Shown here piece after piece: positions 39,521-51,605 of a stretch of 64,000 nucleotides of DNA; the stretch's first letter is position 1, and the number at the start of each line of letters is the position of its first letter. The position numbers and the translations under genes were made by a program. The stretch covers positions 97,787 through 161,786 of the forward strand of contig DATMGH010000067.1 of assembly GCA_035555675.1 (NCBI GenBank), read 5' to 3'. Source of the DNA: Solirubrobacter sp035555675 (lineage in GTDB: Bacteria > Actinomycetota > Thermoleophilia > Solirubrobacterales > Solirubrobacteraceae). The notes below the pieces were generated by a model. It did no database searches. It was not told where the DNA came from and worked only from the letters and a program-made list of their open reading frames with translations.

Positions 39521-41581
39521 ATGCCGCACGCCGCAGACAGGATCCGCAACGTGGCCCTAGTCGGCCACCGAGGGAGCGGGAAGACGTCGTTGCACGAGGC
39601 ACTGCTGTTCGAGGCCGGCGCGACGACGAGGCTCGGCTCGGTGGCCGACGGAACGACGGTCTCGGACTCCGACGAGGACGAGAAGTCGCGGGGCATGTCC
39701 ATCTCCGCGTCGCTGGCCTCCTTCGAGTGGCACGACGTGAAGGTCAACCTGATCGACACGCCGGGCGAGCCGAGCTTCATCGCGGACGCGCTGGGGGCGC
39801 TGCGCGTCTGCGAGTCGGCGGTGTTCGTGGTCAACGGCGTGATGGGCGTCGAGGTCTCCACGCGCCGCCTGTGGGAGCGCGCGCAGGAGCTCGGCGTCGC
39901 CCGGCTGGTCTACGTGAACATGCTCGACCGCGAGCGGGCGGACTTCTTCCGGACGCTCGACTCGCTCAAGGACGCCTTCGGGCCGCACGTGGTGGCGACG
40001 GAGATCCCGATCGGCGCAGAGCACGAGCTGCGCGGCGTGATCGACCTCGTCGACATGAAGGCGTACGCCTACGAGGACGGCGACTGCACGGAGATCCCGA
40101 TCCCGGACGACCTCGCCGCCACCGCGCAGGAGTACCGCGAGAAGCTGATGGACGAGGTCGCCGAGAACTCCGAGGCGCTGATGGAGCGCTACCTGGAGGG
40201 CGAGGAGATCTCGCACGAGGAGATCGTCACCGCGCTCGAGGACGGCACCGACCACGGCCAGATCTTCCCGGTCACCTGCGGCGTGGCGCCGTCGCGGCTG
40301 GGCGCGAACCGCCTGCTGGAGGCGATCATCGACGACCTGCCGTCGCCGGTGCAGCACGGCGGCGTCGAAGTCGAGGAGGGCTTCACGCTCGAGCCCGACC
40401 CGGACGGCGAGATGTTCGCCTACGTGTTCAAGACGCGTGCGGACCCGTTCGCCGGCCGCATCAACCTCTTCCGCGTCTACCAGGGCACGATGACGCACGA
40501 CACGCAGGTGATGAACACGCGCACGCACCACAAGGAGCGCATCGGCCAGCTGCTGGTGCCGCGCGGCAAGGACGTCAGCCACGCCGACGAGTTCGGGCCC
40601 GGCGACATCGGCGCGGTCGCCAAGCTCAAGGAGACGCACGCGGGGGACTGGCTCGCGGCGCGCGATCAGCCGATCCACCTGCCGTCGATCAAGCTGCCCG
40701 CGCCGGTGATGGCGTTCGCGATGGAGCCCAAGAACAAGGGCGACGAGGACAAGGTCTACACCGCCCTGCGGCGCCTGCAGGAAGAGGACCCGACGATCGA
40801 CCTGCACCGCGACGACCAGACCGGCGAGCAGATCGTGGCCGGGCTGTCGCAGATCCACGTCGAGGTGATCATCGAACGCATGCGGTCACGCTTCGGCGCC
40901 GAGGTGACGCTCAAGCCGCCGCGCGTGCCCTACCAGGAGACGATCCGCGGGTCGGCGAAAGCGCACGGGCGCCACAAGAAGCAGACGGGCGGGCGCGGCC
41001 AGTTCGGCGACTGCCACATCGAGATCGCGCCGCTGGCGGACGGCGACTTCGAGTTCGTCAACGCGATCAAGGGCGGCGTGATTCCGCAGGGCTTCATCCC
41101 CGCGGTCGAGAAGGGCGTGCTCGAAGCGATGCAGCAGGGCGCGGTCGCCGGCTACCCGGTCAAGGGCGTCAAGGTGACGCTGTTCGACGGCTCCTACCAC
41201 ACGGTCGACTCGTCGGAGATGGCGTTCAAGCTGGCCGGCTCGCTGGCGATGCGCCAGGCGCTCGAGCAGGCCGGCGCGGTGCTGCTGGAGCCGATCATGC
41301 TGGTCACCGCGTCGGTCCCGGACGATTCCGTGGGCGACGTGATGGGCGACCTGAGCTCGCGTCGCGGGCGCCCGCTGGGCACCGAGGCGGTGGGCGGGAT
41401 GACCGACGTGCGCGCCGAGGTCCCGATGAGCGAGATGCTCTCCTACGCCCCCGACCTGCGGTCGCTGACCGGCGGCCAGGGCGAGTACACGCTCGAGTTC
41501 CTGCGCTACGAGGAGATCCCCGCGCACCTGGCCCAGAAGGTGGCCGACAAGGCGCGCGAGGAGGCTGAAGCGGTGGCATGA
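39521..41581 (+). CDS. Elongation factor G-like protein (EF-G2 type) with altered G4 motif
   Basis: Translational-GTPase homologue, 686 residues. G1 is GHRGSGKTS at about 15-23, G3 is DTPGEPSF at about 79 and G4 is NMLDR at 133, where the usual NKxD Lys is Met. Domains II-V follow as in EF-G (MFAYVFKTRADPFAGRINLF, AMEPKNKGDEDKV, PRVPYQETIRG, GGRGQFGDCHIEIAPL, VVPQGFIPAVEKGV-like VIPQGFIPAVEKG). It matches the EF-G-like paralogue family, not the main factor. Function of the family is open; a role outside canonical elongation is likely. Confidence 0.9.
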   Translation: MPHAADRIRNVALVGHRGSGKTSLHEALLFEAGATTRLGSVADGTTVSDSDEDEKSRGMSISASLASFEWHDVKVNLIDTPGEPSFIADALGALRVCESAVFVVNGVMGVEVSTRRLWERAQELGVARLVYVNMLDRERADFFRTLDSLKDAFGPHVVATEIPIGAEHELRGVIDLVDMKAYAYEDGDCTEIPIPDDLAATAQEYREKLMDEVAENSEALMERYLEGEEISHEEIVTALEDGTDHGQIFPVTCGVAPSRLGANRLLEAIIDDLPSPVQHGGVEVEEGFTLEPDPDGEMFAYVFKTRADPFAGRINLFRVYQGTMTHDTQVMNTRTHHKERIGQLLVPRGKDVSHADEFGPGDIGAVAKLKETHAGDWLAARDQPIHLPSIKLPAPVMAFAMEPKNKGDEDKVYTALRRLQEEDPTIDLHRDDQTGEQIVAGLSQIHVEVIIERMRSRFGAEVTLKPPRVPYQETIRGSAKAHGRHKKQTGGRGQFGDCHIEIAPLADGDFEFVNAIKGGVIPQGFIPAVEKGVLEAMQQGAVAGYPVKGVKVTLFDGSYHTVDSSEMAFKLAGSLAMRQALEQAGAVLLEPIMLVTASVPDDSVGDVMGDLSSRRGRPLGTEAVGGMTDVRAEVPMSEMLSYAPDLRSLTGGQGEYTLEFLRYEEIPAHLAQKVADKAREEAEAVA

Positions 41582-41629
41582 GACGCTGCGGGGAGGGCGC
41601 GGGGCCGTTGCTACCCTCGCCCTCCCGGC

Positions 41630-42304
41630 ATGGCTCGTACCAGGGACATCCGCACCAACCAGCTCGACGTGGCCTGCGACGTCTGCGGCCGGACGCTGCT
41701 GCGCGGCGAGCACGCCGAGCACTTCCTGGCCGGCGGTGAGCGCCGGACGGTCTGCGACCTGTGCACGGCGCGCGCCCAGCACGAGGGGTGGATCCGCGAG
41801 TCCGGCGCCGACGACCTCGAGCTGCGCCAGCCGCGCAGCGAGCGGCGCCCGTTCATGGAGCGCCTGCGCGCGAACCGGCGCGAGCGCGCCCGTGAGGCCA
41901 GCGAGGCCAGCGAGGAGGTCGTCGAGGTCGCGCCCGAGCCGCCGCCGCGGCGTGAGACGCGCAGCCACATCCGCGCCGTGCCGACCAACGCCGACCTCAA
42001 GATGCAGCGCGCGATCGACGTCTTCAACGCGTCCGATCACACGCGCACGGTCGGCGGCGTCGCGCGCTCGCTCGGCGCGCCCGCCGTCTGCGTCCGCCCG
42101 CGGACCGATCGGCCGGCGGTCGTTTCGATCACCGTGATGTGGGAACTCTCCTGGTACCGCTTTGAAGTCGACCTGTCCGACGAGGCGGGCGGCGTCCGGC
42201 GCGACGCGCAGGGCGACGAGCTGTCGGAGCTGATCCCAGAGGAGCAGATGGTGAACGCCGCCGCCGACGAGCGCGGAGCGTTGCACTTGTCAATCAACAC
42301 ATGA
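41630..42304 (+). CDS. Hypothetical protein with N-terminal zinc-ribbon-like cysteines
   Basis: Unrecognised 224-residue protein. The start LDVACDVCGRTLLRGEH with a later VCDLCTARAQH makes a C-x2-C plus C-x2-C zinc-ribbon pattern. A charged middle (about 65-115, ERLRANRRERAREASEAS) leads to a C-terminal region beginning DLKMQRAIDVFNASDHTRTV, with VMWELSWYRFEVDL. ATG start. It lies 48 bases after the EF-G-like gene. Confidence 0.75.
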   Translation: MARTRDIRTNQLDVACDVCGRTLLRGEHAEHFLAGGERRTVCDLCTARAQHEGWIRESGADDLELRQPRSERRPFMERLRANRRERAREASEASEEVVEVAPEPPPRRETRSHIRAVPTNADLKMQRAIDVFNASDHTRTVGGVARSLGAPAVCVRPRTDRPAVVSITVMWELSWYRFEVDLSDEAGGVRRDAQGDELSELIPEEQMVNAAADERGALHLSINT

Positions 42305-42344
42305 CCGAGTTTCTTCCCCCGGCCAAGAGGCTAGGATCGGCGCC

Positions 42345-42560
42345 GTGATCTACTGCGTCGTACCGGAGCCCTTGGCCGACGAGCTCTACCCCAAGCTCGC
42401 CGACTACTACGAGGACGATCCCAACGTGACGGTCATCGTCGACCGGCGCAAGAAGGAACGTCGCCTGCCCGGTTCGTCGGGGGGCGGTCAGCGCGAGATC
42501 CGTGACCGTCGCCGTGCGCGCGTCACGGGCGATTTCCCGCCGTTCGCTTCGGTCGAATAG
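42345..42560 (+). CDS. Small basic hypothetical protein
   Basis: A 71-residue protein starting IYCVVPEPLADELYPKLADY, then DDPNVTVIVDRRKKERRLPG and a basic tail. The segment VTVIVDRRxxERR is shared by many small actinobacterial proteins of unknown role. GTG start, 40 bases after the previous gene. A hairpin directly follows the stop. Confidence 0.65.
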   Translation: MIYCVVPEPLADELYPKLADYYEDDPNVTVIVDRRKKERRLPGSSGGGQREIRDRRRARVTGDFPPFASVE

Positions 42561-42565
42561 GCGGC

Positions 42566-42583
42566 AGCGGCCGGGAGGCCGCT
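42566..42583 (+). terminator. Hairpin after a small gene, before the sensor kinase
   Basis: AGCGGCC and GGCCGCT pair over seven bases with a GGGA loop, starting six bases after the stop at 42560. There is no T-run, so intrinsic termination would be weak; it may separate the short gene from the kinase operon or stabilise the transcript end. Confidence 0.45.
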
Positions 42584-42620
42584 CCAGACCCGGGGGGTTG
42601 CGGCCGATTGAAGGACTGCG

Positions 42621-45193
<2,573 letters not shown>

Positions 45194-45197
<4 letters not shown>

Positions 45198-47821
45198 CCG
45201 ACCTGCTGTTGCCGGCACTCGTGGTGGTCGCGGCCGTCGCCGCGCTGGCGTTCCGCGCGGCGGCGCGGGCCCGCGAGTCCGAGCGTCGCTACCGGCAGTT
45301 CGCCGCGCAGTGGCCGGACACGGCGATCGCGCTGCTCGATCAGGACCTGCGTTTCGCGCTCGCGGAGGGCGCGGTGCTGGCCGCGGACTGGGAGCCGCGC
45401 GAGCTGGTAGGGCGGCGGCTGGACGAGGTCCTGCCGGCGGAGGCGTTCGCGGAGCTCGAGCCGAAGCTGGCCGCGGCGCTCGCGGGCGAACGGCTCACGC
45501 ACGAGCTGGGCGGCGACCGCGCCTACCGCGTCGAGGTCGCACCGTTCCGCGCCTCCGGCGGCGCCGTGACGCACGTGATGCTCGCGCTGCGCGACGTCAC
45601 CGCCGCGAACGCGCTGCGGCGCACGCTCGAGGAGCAGACCGGGTTCCTGAACGCGGTGCTGATGCAGCTCGGCGAGCGCGTGAGCGTCTGCGACGCGGAC
45701 GGCCACTTCATCGACTTCGGCGCCCTGCACACCGCCGGCCGCACCGAGCTGCATCCGCTCGAATGGTCGGAGGCGTTCGGGCTGCAGCATCCCGACGGGC
45801 GCCCGCTCGGGCCGCACGAAGCGCCGCTGCTGCGCGCGCTGCGCGGCGAGCAGGTCCGCGACGTCGAGCTGCGCGTGCCGAGCGGAGACGGCGACGCGAC
45901 GACGCTCCTCGCCTCCGGCGGCCCGGTGACCGCGGTGGACGGGCGCACGCTCGGCGCCGTCGTCGTCAACGCCGACCTGACGCCGTTCCGGGACGCCGAA
46001 GGGCGGCTGCGGCGCAGCGAGGAGCGCCACCGGCGCGTCGTCGAGAGCATGGTCGACTGCGTCTTCGAGACCGACGTGCGCGGGCAGTGGACGTACCTGT
46101 CGGACGCGTGGACGGCGACGACCGGGTACGCGGTCGACGCGTCGCTCGGCCGGTCGTGCCTGGAGTACGTGCATCCGGACGACCGCGCCGCCCACGCGCT
46201 GGCGCTCGCCCCGCTGCTGGCGGGGGAGCGCACGGGCGTGCAGCTGGAGCACCGGTTCCTGACGAGCGCCGGCGCGGTCCGCTGGGCCGAGGTGCAGGTG
46301 CGCGCGGTCAGCGGCTGGAACGGCCTGCCGGCGGGCTTCACCGGCGTCATCCGCGACGTCACGGCCGCGCAGCGCGCGCGCCAGTACGCGGCGGCGGAGA
46401 CGGCGCTGATGCGGCTGCTGTCGGGCGTCCCGTCGGGCGCGGACCTCGACAACGACGCGCTCGCCGTGCTCGGGCACGAGCTGGACTGGGACGGCGCCGA
46501 GCTGTGGTGCATGGGCGGCGACGAGCGGCTGCGGCGGATGGGGACGTGGACGGCGCCCGGCGTGGACCTCGACGAGCTCCTGGCCGAGCGGGCCGACCGC
46601 CGCCACGAAGTCGGCGACGGGCTGGTCGGGCAGGCGTGGCTGTCGCGCGCGCCGCTCTGGCACGACGGCCTCTGCTCCCACGGCGAGTGCTCGACGGTGG
46701 CGCTGACCGTGCGCCGCACGGGGGAGCCGATCGCCGTGGTCGTGCTCATCTCGCGCACGCCGCGCGAGCCCGAGCCGGGCCTGGACCGGCTGCTGAACGC
46801 GATCAGCGGGCACGTGACGCAGTTCATCCAGCGTCGCGAGGCGGAAGCGCGCGCGGCCCAGCAGGCGGCGGACCTGCAGCGGCTGTCGGCGGTCGCGCAC
46901 GAGCTGGCCGGCGAGTCCGACCAGTACGGCGCGCGGATGGCGCTCACGCGCGCGGTGCGCGACGTCACCGACGCGAACGCCGTGATCCTGTGGGAGCCGG
47001 ACGTCACCGGCACCGAGCTGGAGGTCACGGCCGCGACCGGTGCCGCGCTGCGCGGCATGACGGTCCCACTCGGCGACTCGACCGTGATCGCCGCCGCGTT
47101 CGCGACCGGCGAGCTGGCGTTCGTGTCCGAGGTCGCGACCGACCCGCGCGTCGCCTACCGCCGGCACGAGCTGGCCCACGCTCGCTCCGGTGCATGGGTG
47201 CCCGTGGTCGGCGACGGGCGCGCCGTCGGCGTGCTGCTGGTGGGCTGGGCCCGCCGGCGCGCCACGCTGCCGGAGCGCGACCGCGAGCTGCTCGGCCTGC
47301 TGGCCGCCGAGGCCGCGATCACGATCCAGCGCACCGACCTGCTGGCGCAGCTGCGCGCCACCGCGCGCACCGATCCGCTGACCGGCCTGCCGAACCGGCG
47401 CGTCTGGGACGAGGACCTCGCACGCGAGCTGGCCCGCGCCCGGCGCCACGGCGGCTCGCTCTGCCTGGCGCTGCTCGATCTCGACCGCTTCAAGGCGTTC
47501 AACGACGACCACGGCCACCAGGCCGGCGACGAGCTGCTGGCCGCGGCCGCGACCGCCTGGCGCCCGGAGCTGCGCGCGACCGACACGCTCGCCCGCTACG
47601 GCGGGGAGGAGTTCGCGGTCCTGCTGCCGCACAGCGACGCGACGAGCGCGCGCGCGGTGGTCGAGCGCCTGCTGGCGGCGGTGCCGTTCGGGCAGACGGC
47701 GTCGGCCGGGATCGCGGTCTGGGACGGCGTGGAGCGCGCCGAGCAGCTGCTCGCGCGCGCGGACGCCGCGCTGTACCGGGCGAAGAACGCGGGCCGCGCC
47801 CGTGCGCAGGTGGCGAGTTAG
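45194..47821 (+). CDS. PAS/GAF diguanylate cyclase with intact inhibitory site
   Basis: Makes cyclic di-GMP. The 875-residue protein has one membrane helix at the N-terminus (LLPALVVVAAVAALAF) and two to three PAS segments in residues 30-400. Two GAF-like domains follow (about 410-560 and 570-705). The C-terminal GGDEF domain starts at TDPLTGLPNRR, with the catalytic GGEEF at 803-807. An RATD inhibitory I-site lies exactly five residues before it (794-797), so product feedback is expected. No EAL domain is present. Translated with the upstream kinase. Confidence 0.93.
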
Positions 47822-48411
47822 ACGGCCACGACCGCCGGCTCGCGGATCGTGAACGCCGGCAGCAGCCGCTGCAGCAGCGGGCCGATCGAGACGGCGTAGA
47901 GGACGGTGCCGAGCCCGACGGTGCCGCCGAGCGCGAAGCCGGCCACCAGCACGCTGATCTCGATCCCGGTGCGGATGCGCCCGACCGACCCGCCGGTGCG
48001 CAGCACGAGCCCGGTCATCAGCCCGTCGCGCGGACCGGGGCCGAGGCCGGCGCCGATGTACGCGGCGCCCGCGACCCCGTTCAGGAACACGCCGGTCACC
48101 AGCAGCGCCAGCTGCGCGGGCAGCCCGTGGACGGCGCCGATCACGTCGAGCGTCAGGTCCACCGCGATCCCGATCACGAACACGTTGCTGACCGTCCCGA
48201 TCCCGGGCCACTGGCGCAGCGGGATCCAGGCCATCAGGACGAGCGCGCCCGTGATGATCACGACCGTGCCGAACGAGAGCCCGGTCTTCTCGGACACGCC
48301 CTGGTGGAACACGTCCCACGGGTCGAGGCCGAGCCCGGCGCGGATCATCATGGCCATGCTCGCGCCGTAGAGCGCGAGACCGGCGTACAGCTGGACGAGG
48401 CGGCGAACCAT
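47818..48411 (-). CDS. YczE/YyaS/YitT-family membrane protein
   Basis: A 197-residue polytopic protein with about five membrane helices: LVQLYAGLALYGASMAMMI, WDVFHQGVSEKTGLSFGTVV, GIGTVSNVFVIGIAVDL and GAAYIGAGLGPGPRDGLMTG, the last being the family signature. ATG 48411 was chosen; an in-frame ATG lies farther up. Such proteins are typically encoded beside a MocR-type regulator, as here (divergent). The transported or sensed molecule is unknown. Overlaps the cyclase stop by four bases. Confidence 0.85.
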   Translation of the reverse strand: MVRRLVQLYAGLALYGASMAMMIRAGLGLDPWDVFHQGVSEKTGLSFGTVVIITGALVLMAWIPLRQWPGIGTVSNVFVIGIAVDLTLDVIGAVHGLPAQLALLVTGVFLNGVAGAAYIGAGLGPGPRDGLMTGLVLRTGGSVGRIRTGIEISVLVAGFALGGTVGLGTVLYAVSIGPLLQRLLPAFTIREPAVVAV

Positions 48412-48477
48412 CGGCACGGCATCCTGACGGCAACTGGCATTGAAATCCATAGCCAATTCTGAGAATGTGGCCTCTAG
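48412..48477. promoter_or_regulatory. Divergent promoter region between yczE-like and MocR genes
   Basis: The 66-base gap is less GC-rich than its surroundings. It contains TGGCATTGAAATCCATAGCC at 48435-48454, an imperfect palindrome whose outer arms are TGGC and GCCA, and an ATAGCCAATTCTGAGAAT stretch. MocR regulators usually bind such shared gaps and control both genes; the exact site is a guess. Confidence 0.35.
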
Positions 48478-49926
48478 ATGCTTCCGGATCGTTCGCTTTC
48501 AGGGCCGCATCTCGCCCGTCTGCTCGGCGCCTGGCGTGCGCCCGGCAGCCCGGCGTACGCCTCGCTGGCCCGCGCGCTGCGGCTGCTCGTGCTCGACGGC
48601 CGGCTCCCGCTGCGCACGCGGCTGCCCGGCGAGCGTGAGCTCGCCGAAGCGCTCGGCGTCAGCCGCACGACCGCGACCGCGGCCTACGCCGCGCTGCGCG
48701 AGGAGGGCTTTTTGGCCAGCCGCCGCGGCGCCGGCAGCTGGACGCGGCTGCCCGCCGACCCGGGCGTCGCGCCCGAGCCGGGCCCGTCCGGCAGCGACGG
48801 CGTGATCGACCTCAGCTGCGCCGCCGGCGCGGCCCCCGAAGGCGCCCTGCACACCGCGCTCGAAACCGCCGCCGCCGAGCTCCCGCGCCACCTCCCGGGC
48901 CCGGGCTACGACGCGGCCGGGCTGCCGGTCCTGCGCGCCCGGATCGCCGACTGGTTCACCGGGCGCGGCGTCCCGACCGAGCCCGAGCAGATCCTGGTCA
49001 CCGCCGGCGCCCAGCACGCCTGGACGCTGCTGCTGCGCGTGCTCGCCGGACCCGGCGACCGGGTCCTGACCGAGCACCCGACGTACCCGGCGGCGCTCGA
49101 CGCGGTCCGCGCGCTCGGCGCGCGCCCGGTGCCGGTCCCGATGCTCCCCGGCGGCTGGGACCTCGACATGTTCGCGGTCACGCTGCGCCAGGCCGCGCCG
49201 CGGATCGCGTACGTGATCGCCGACCACCACAACCCGACCGGGCTGACGCTCCCGGCGGCCGACCGCGAGCGGCTGGTCGCGCTCGCGCGCGCGACCCGGA
49301 CGCCGCTGGTGATCGACGAGACCGGGCTCGAGCTGCGGCTCGACGGCACCGCGCCGCCGCCGGCCGTCGCGACGTTCGACCCCGGCGGCGAGACCGTGAT
49401 CGTCACCGGGTCGATGAGCAAGGCGTTCTGGGCCGGCCTGCGCGTCGGCTGGGTGCGCGCGAGCCCGGCGCTCGTCCGGCGGCTGGCCGCCGCGCGCGCC
49501 GCGCTGGACATCGCCGGCCCGGTGATCGAGCAGCTGGTCGCGGTCGCGCTGCTGGCCGAGGGCGAGACCGTGGTCGCGCGCCAGCGCACCGCCGCCCGCG
49601 AGCGCCGCGACGCGCTCGCCGCGGCGATCAAGGCCCACCTCCCGGCGTGGCGCTTCGAGGTCCCCGCGGGTGGGCTCTCGCTCTGGATCGAGCTGGGCGC
49701 ACCGCGCAGCACGGCGCTGGCCGCGGTCGCCGACCGCCACGGCCTGCGGCTCGCCGCCGGCCCGCGCTTCGGCGTCGACGGCGCGTTCGAGCGCTTCCTG
49801 CGCGTTCCCTTCAGCCTGCCTGCGCCGGTGCTCGAGGAGGCCGCAGCGCGGCTCGCGCTCGCCTGGCGCGCGGTCGGCGCCGCCGGCGTCTCCGCCGCGG
49901 AGCCGGAGCCCGCGCTGGTGGCCTAA
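48478..49926 (+). CDS. MocR-type (GntR/aminotransferase) transcriptional regulator
   Basis: A GntR winged helix (RLPGERELAEALGVSRTTAT, AAYAALREEGFLASRRGAGS) is followed by an aminotransferase-like domain that binds PLP at Lys 315 in TGSMSKAFWAGLRVGW. The remaining PLP-site residues (EHPTYPAALDAV, YVIADHHNPTGLTL) are intact. At 482 residues it is of normal length. ATG start. It is divergent from the YczE-like membrane protein, whose expression it probably controls, perhaps in response to PLP or an amino compound. Confidence 0.92.
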   Translation: MLPDRSLSGPHLARLLGAWRAPGSPAYASLARALRLLVLDGRLPLRTRLPGERELAEALGVSRTTATAAYAALREEGFLASRRGAGSWTRLPADPGVAPEPGPSGSDGVIDLSCAAGAAPEGALHTALETAAAELPRHLPGPGYDAAGLPVLRARIADWFTGRGVPTEPEQILVTAGAQHAWTLLLRVLAGPGDRVLTEHPTYPAALDAVRALGARPVPVPMLPGGWDLDMFAVTLRQAAPRIAYVIADHHNPTGLTLPAADRERLVALARATRTPLVIDETGLELRLDGTAPPPAVATFDPGGETVIVTGSMSKAFWAGLRVGWVRASPALVRRLAAARAALDIAGPVIEQLVAVALLAEGETVVARQRTAARERRDALAAAIKAHLPAWRFEVPAGGLSLWIELGAPRSTALAAVADRHGLRLAAGPRFGVDGAFERFLRVPFSLPAPVLEEAAARLALAWRAVGAAGVSAAEPEPALVA

Positions 49927-49936
49927 GCTGTCTCGC

Positions 49937-50407
49937 TTGAACGATCCCGTTGTCATGACCGCGGAGGGCCTGAAGGCGCTCCAAGCCGAGCTCGAGCAGC
50001 TCGAGACGGTGGCCCGGAGAGAGATCGCCGAGCGCATCAAGACCGCGCGCGAATGGGGCGACCTCAAGGAGAACTCCGAGTACCACGACGCCAAGAACGA
50101 CCAGGCGCACCTGGAGACCAAGATCCTGCGCCTGCGCGAGCAGCTGCTGGCGGCCGAAGTGCGCGAGGTGGAGACGCAGACCGACGTGGTCGGCTTCGGC
50201 TCCAGCGTCGAGGTCGAGGACACGAAGTCGGGCAAGCGCCAGACCTACGCGCTGGTGTCCGCCCACGAGGCGGACCCGGGCGAGGGCAAGCTGTCGATCG
50301 ACTCCCCGGTCGGCAAGGCGCTGGTCGGCCGCCGCGCCGGCGAGCTCGCGACGCTCGAGACGCCGCGCGGCGTGCGCGAGCTGAAGGTCCTGAAGATCAG
50401 CGCCTGA
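49937..50407 (+). CDS. greA: Transcription elongation factor GreA
   Basis: GreA stimulates RNA cleavage in backtracked RNA polymerase. The 156-residue protein has the coiled coil with the acidic tip (REWGDLKENSEYHDAKNDQA) and the C-terminal barrel (DTKSGKRQTYALVSAHEAD, SPVGKALVGRRAGE). A TTG at 49937 gives MNDPVVMTAEGL; an internal ATG at 49955 is possible. The 3' end overlaps the convergent amidohydrolase by 11 bases. Confidence 0.94.
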   Translation: MNDPVVMTAEGLKALQAELEQLETVARREIAERIKTAREWGDLKENSEYHDAKNDQAHLETKILRLREQLLAAEVREVETQTDVVGFGSSVEVEDTKSGKRQTYALVSAHEADPGEGKLSIDSPVGKALVGRRAGELATLETPRGVRELKVLKISA

Positions 50408-51500
50408 GCGCGCGCAGCGCGACGTTCACGTGCAGGCGCGTGCCGATCGCGAGCGCGCGCTCGTCGATCGTGAAGCGCGGGTGGTGGTGCGGGTACGGCC
50501 CGCCCGCGCCGACGAACGCGTAGCAGCCCGGGGCCTCGGCCAGGTAGGCGGAGAAGTCGTCGCCGCCCATGATCGGGGCGAGGTCGGCGAGCTGGACGTC
50601 GACCGCGTCGCGCACGAGCGCCGTCGCGTCCGGGTCGTTGACCACCGGCCGGTAGCCGAACTGGTAGGCGAGCTCGTGGTCGGCGCCGTGCGCGGCGCAC
50701 ACGCCGCGCGCGATCTCGTCGATCAGCTTCGGGATCCGCTCGCGTACCGCGTCGTCGAACGAGCGCGCGGTGCCGGTCAGCACCGCCTCGGCGGGGATCA
50801 CGTTCGGCGCGTCGCCGGCGTGCAGGCTGCCGACGCTCACCACCGCGGGCGCCAGCGGGTCGATCCGCCGCGCGACGATGTGCTGGAGGCTGGTCACGAG
50901 CTCCGCGGCGGCGGCGATCGGGTCGACCGCGGTGTGGGGGAGGCCGCCGTGCCCGCCGCGGCCGCGGACGGTCAGCGTGAAGAAGTCGGCGGCGGCCATG
51001 AACGGGCCGGGGACGGCCGCGACCTTGCCGTACTCGAGCGGCGTCCAGAGGTGGCAGCCGTAGACGAAGCCGGCGCCGTCCATCACGCCGGCGGCGACGA
51101 GGTCGCGCGCGCCGCCGGGCGCCAGCTCCTCGCCGTGCTGGAAGACGAAGCGCACCTCGCCGCAGGGCAGCCCGCCGTCGGTGAGCCGGCGCGCGGCGCC
51201 GAGCAGCATCGCCGTGTGCCCGTCGTGGCCGCACGCGTGCATCGCGCCGGGCCGCTCGGACGTGAACGGCACGCCGCTCTCCTCGGTGATCGGCAGCGCG
51301 TCGATGTCCGCGCGCAGGACGACCGTCGGCCCGGGCGCGTCAGCGCGCAGGCGCGCGACCACGCTCGTCGGCGTCGGCCGCTCGACCGGGAGGCCGAAGC
51401 CGCGGAGCCGCTCCGCGATCCACGCGGACGTCTCGTGCTCCTCGAAGCTCACCTCGGGGTGGCGGTGCAGGTGCCGGCGCCATTCGACCACGTCCTCCAT
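50397..51500 (-). CDS. M20 family amidohydrolase (aminoacylase/IAA-amide hydrolase type)
   Basis: Metal-dependent hydrolase of N-acyl amino acids or related amides, 367 residues. Metal and catalytic blocks are RADIDALPI, MHACGHDGHTAMLLG, FQHGEELAPGGARDLV and the dimer or substrate region GRGGHGGLPH. The end is APIMGGDDFSAYLAEAPGCY. ATG start, preceded within 15 bases by the inverted repeat element at 51515. Exact substrate unknown. Confidence 0.92.
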   Translation of the reverse strand: MEDVVEWRRHLHRHPEVSFEEHETSAWIAERLRGFGLPVERPTPTSVVARLRADAPGPTVVLRADIDALPITEESGVPFTSERPGAMHACGHDGHTAMLLGAARRLTDGGLPCGEVRFVFQHGEELAPGGARDLVAAGVMDGAGFVYGCHLWTPLEYGKVAAVPGPFMAAADFFTLTVRGRGGHGGLPHTAVDPIAAAAELVTSLQHIVARRIDPLAPAVVSVGSLHAGDAPNVIPAEAVLTGTARSFDDAVRERIPKLIDEIARGVCAAHGADHELAYQFGYRPVVNDPDATALVRDAVDVQLADLAPIMGGDDFSAYLAEAPGCYAFVGAGGPYPHHHPRFTIDERALAIGTRLHVNVALRALRR

Positions 51501-51514
51501 GCCCGGGATTATTA

Positions 51515-51584
51515 GGGGGTCTGACCCCTCAACATTGGGAAGGGCGCTCTAGAGCCAAAGAAATTGTTGAAGGGTCTGACCCCT
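51515..51584. repeat. Paired GGGTCTGACCCC motifs in inverted arrangement
   Basis: GGGGTCTGACCCCTCAACA (51516-51534) and TGTTGAAGGGTCTGACCCCT (51565-51584) are near-complements of each other apart from the GTCTGAC centre. The two therefore bracket about 30 bases that hold AGGGCGCTCTAGAGCC. The outer motif is itself a small hairpin. Similar GGGGTCWGACCCC sequences are scattered in other bacteria and are sometimes linked to transposases; none is here. It fills the divergent gap between the amidohydrolase and the FGE-like operon. Confidence 0.75.
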
Positions 51585-51605
51585 GGGGGGTGGTGGGGGA
51601 GTAGC

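Noticed and set aside
42561..42620. c-di-GMP riboswitch before the sensor kinase
   Set aside because: The gap contains only a plain seven-pair hairpin; the conserved GEMM bases were not found.
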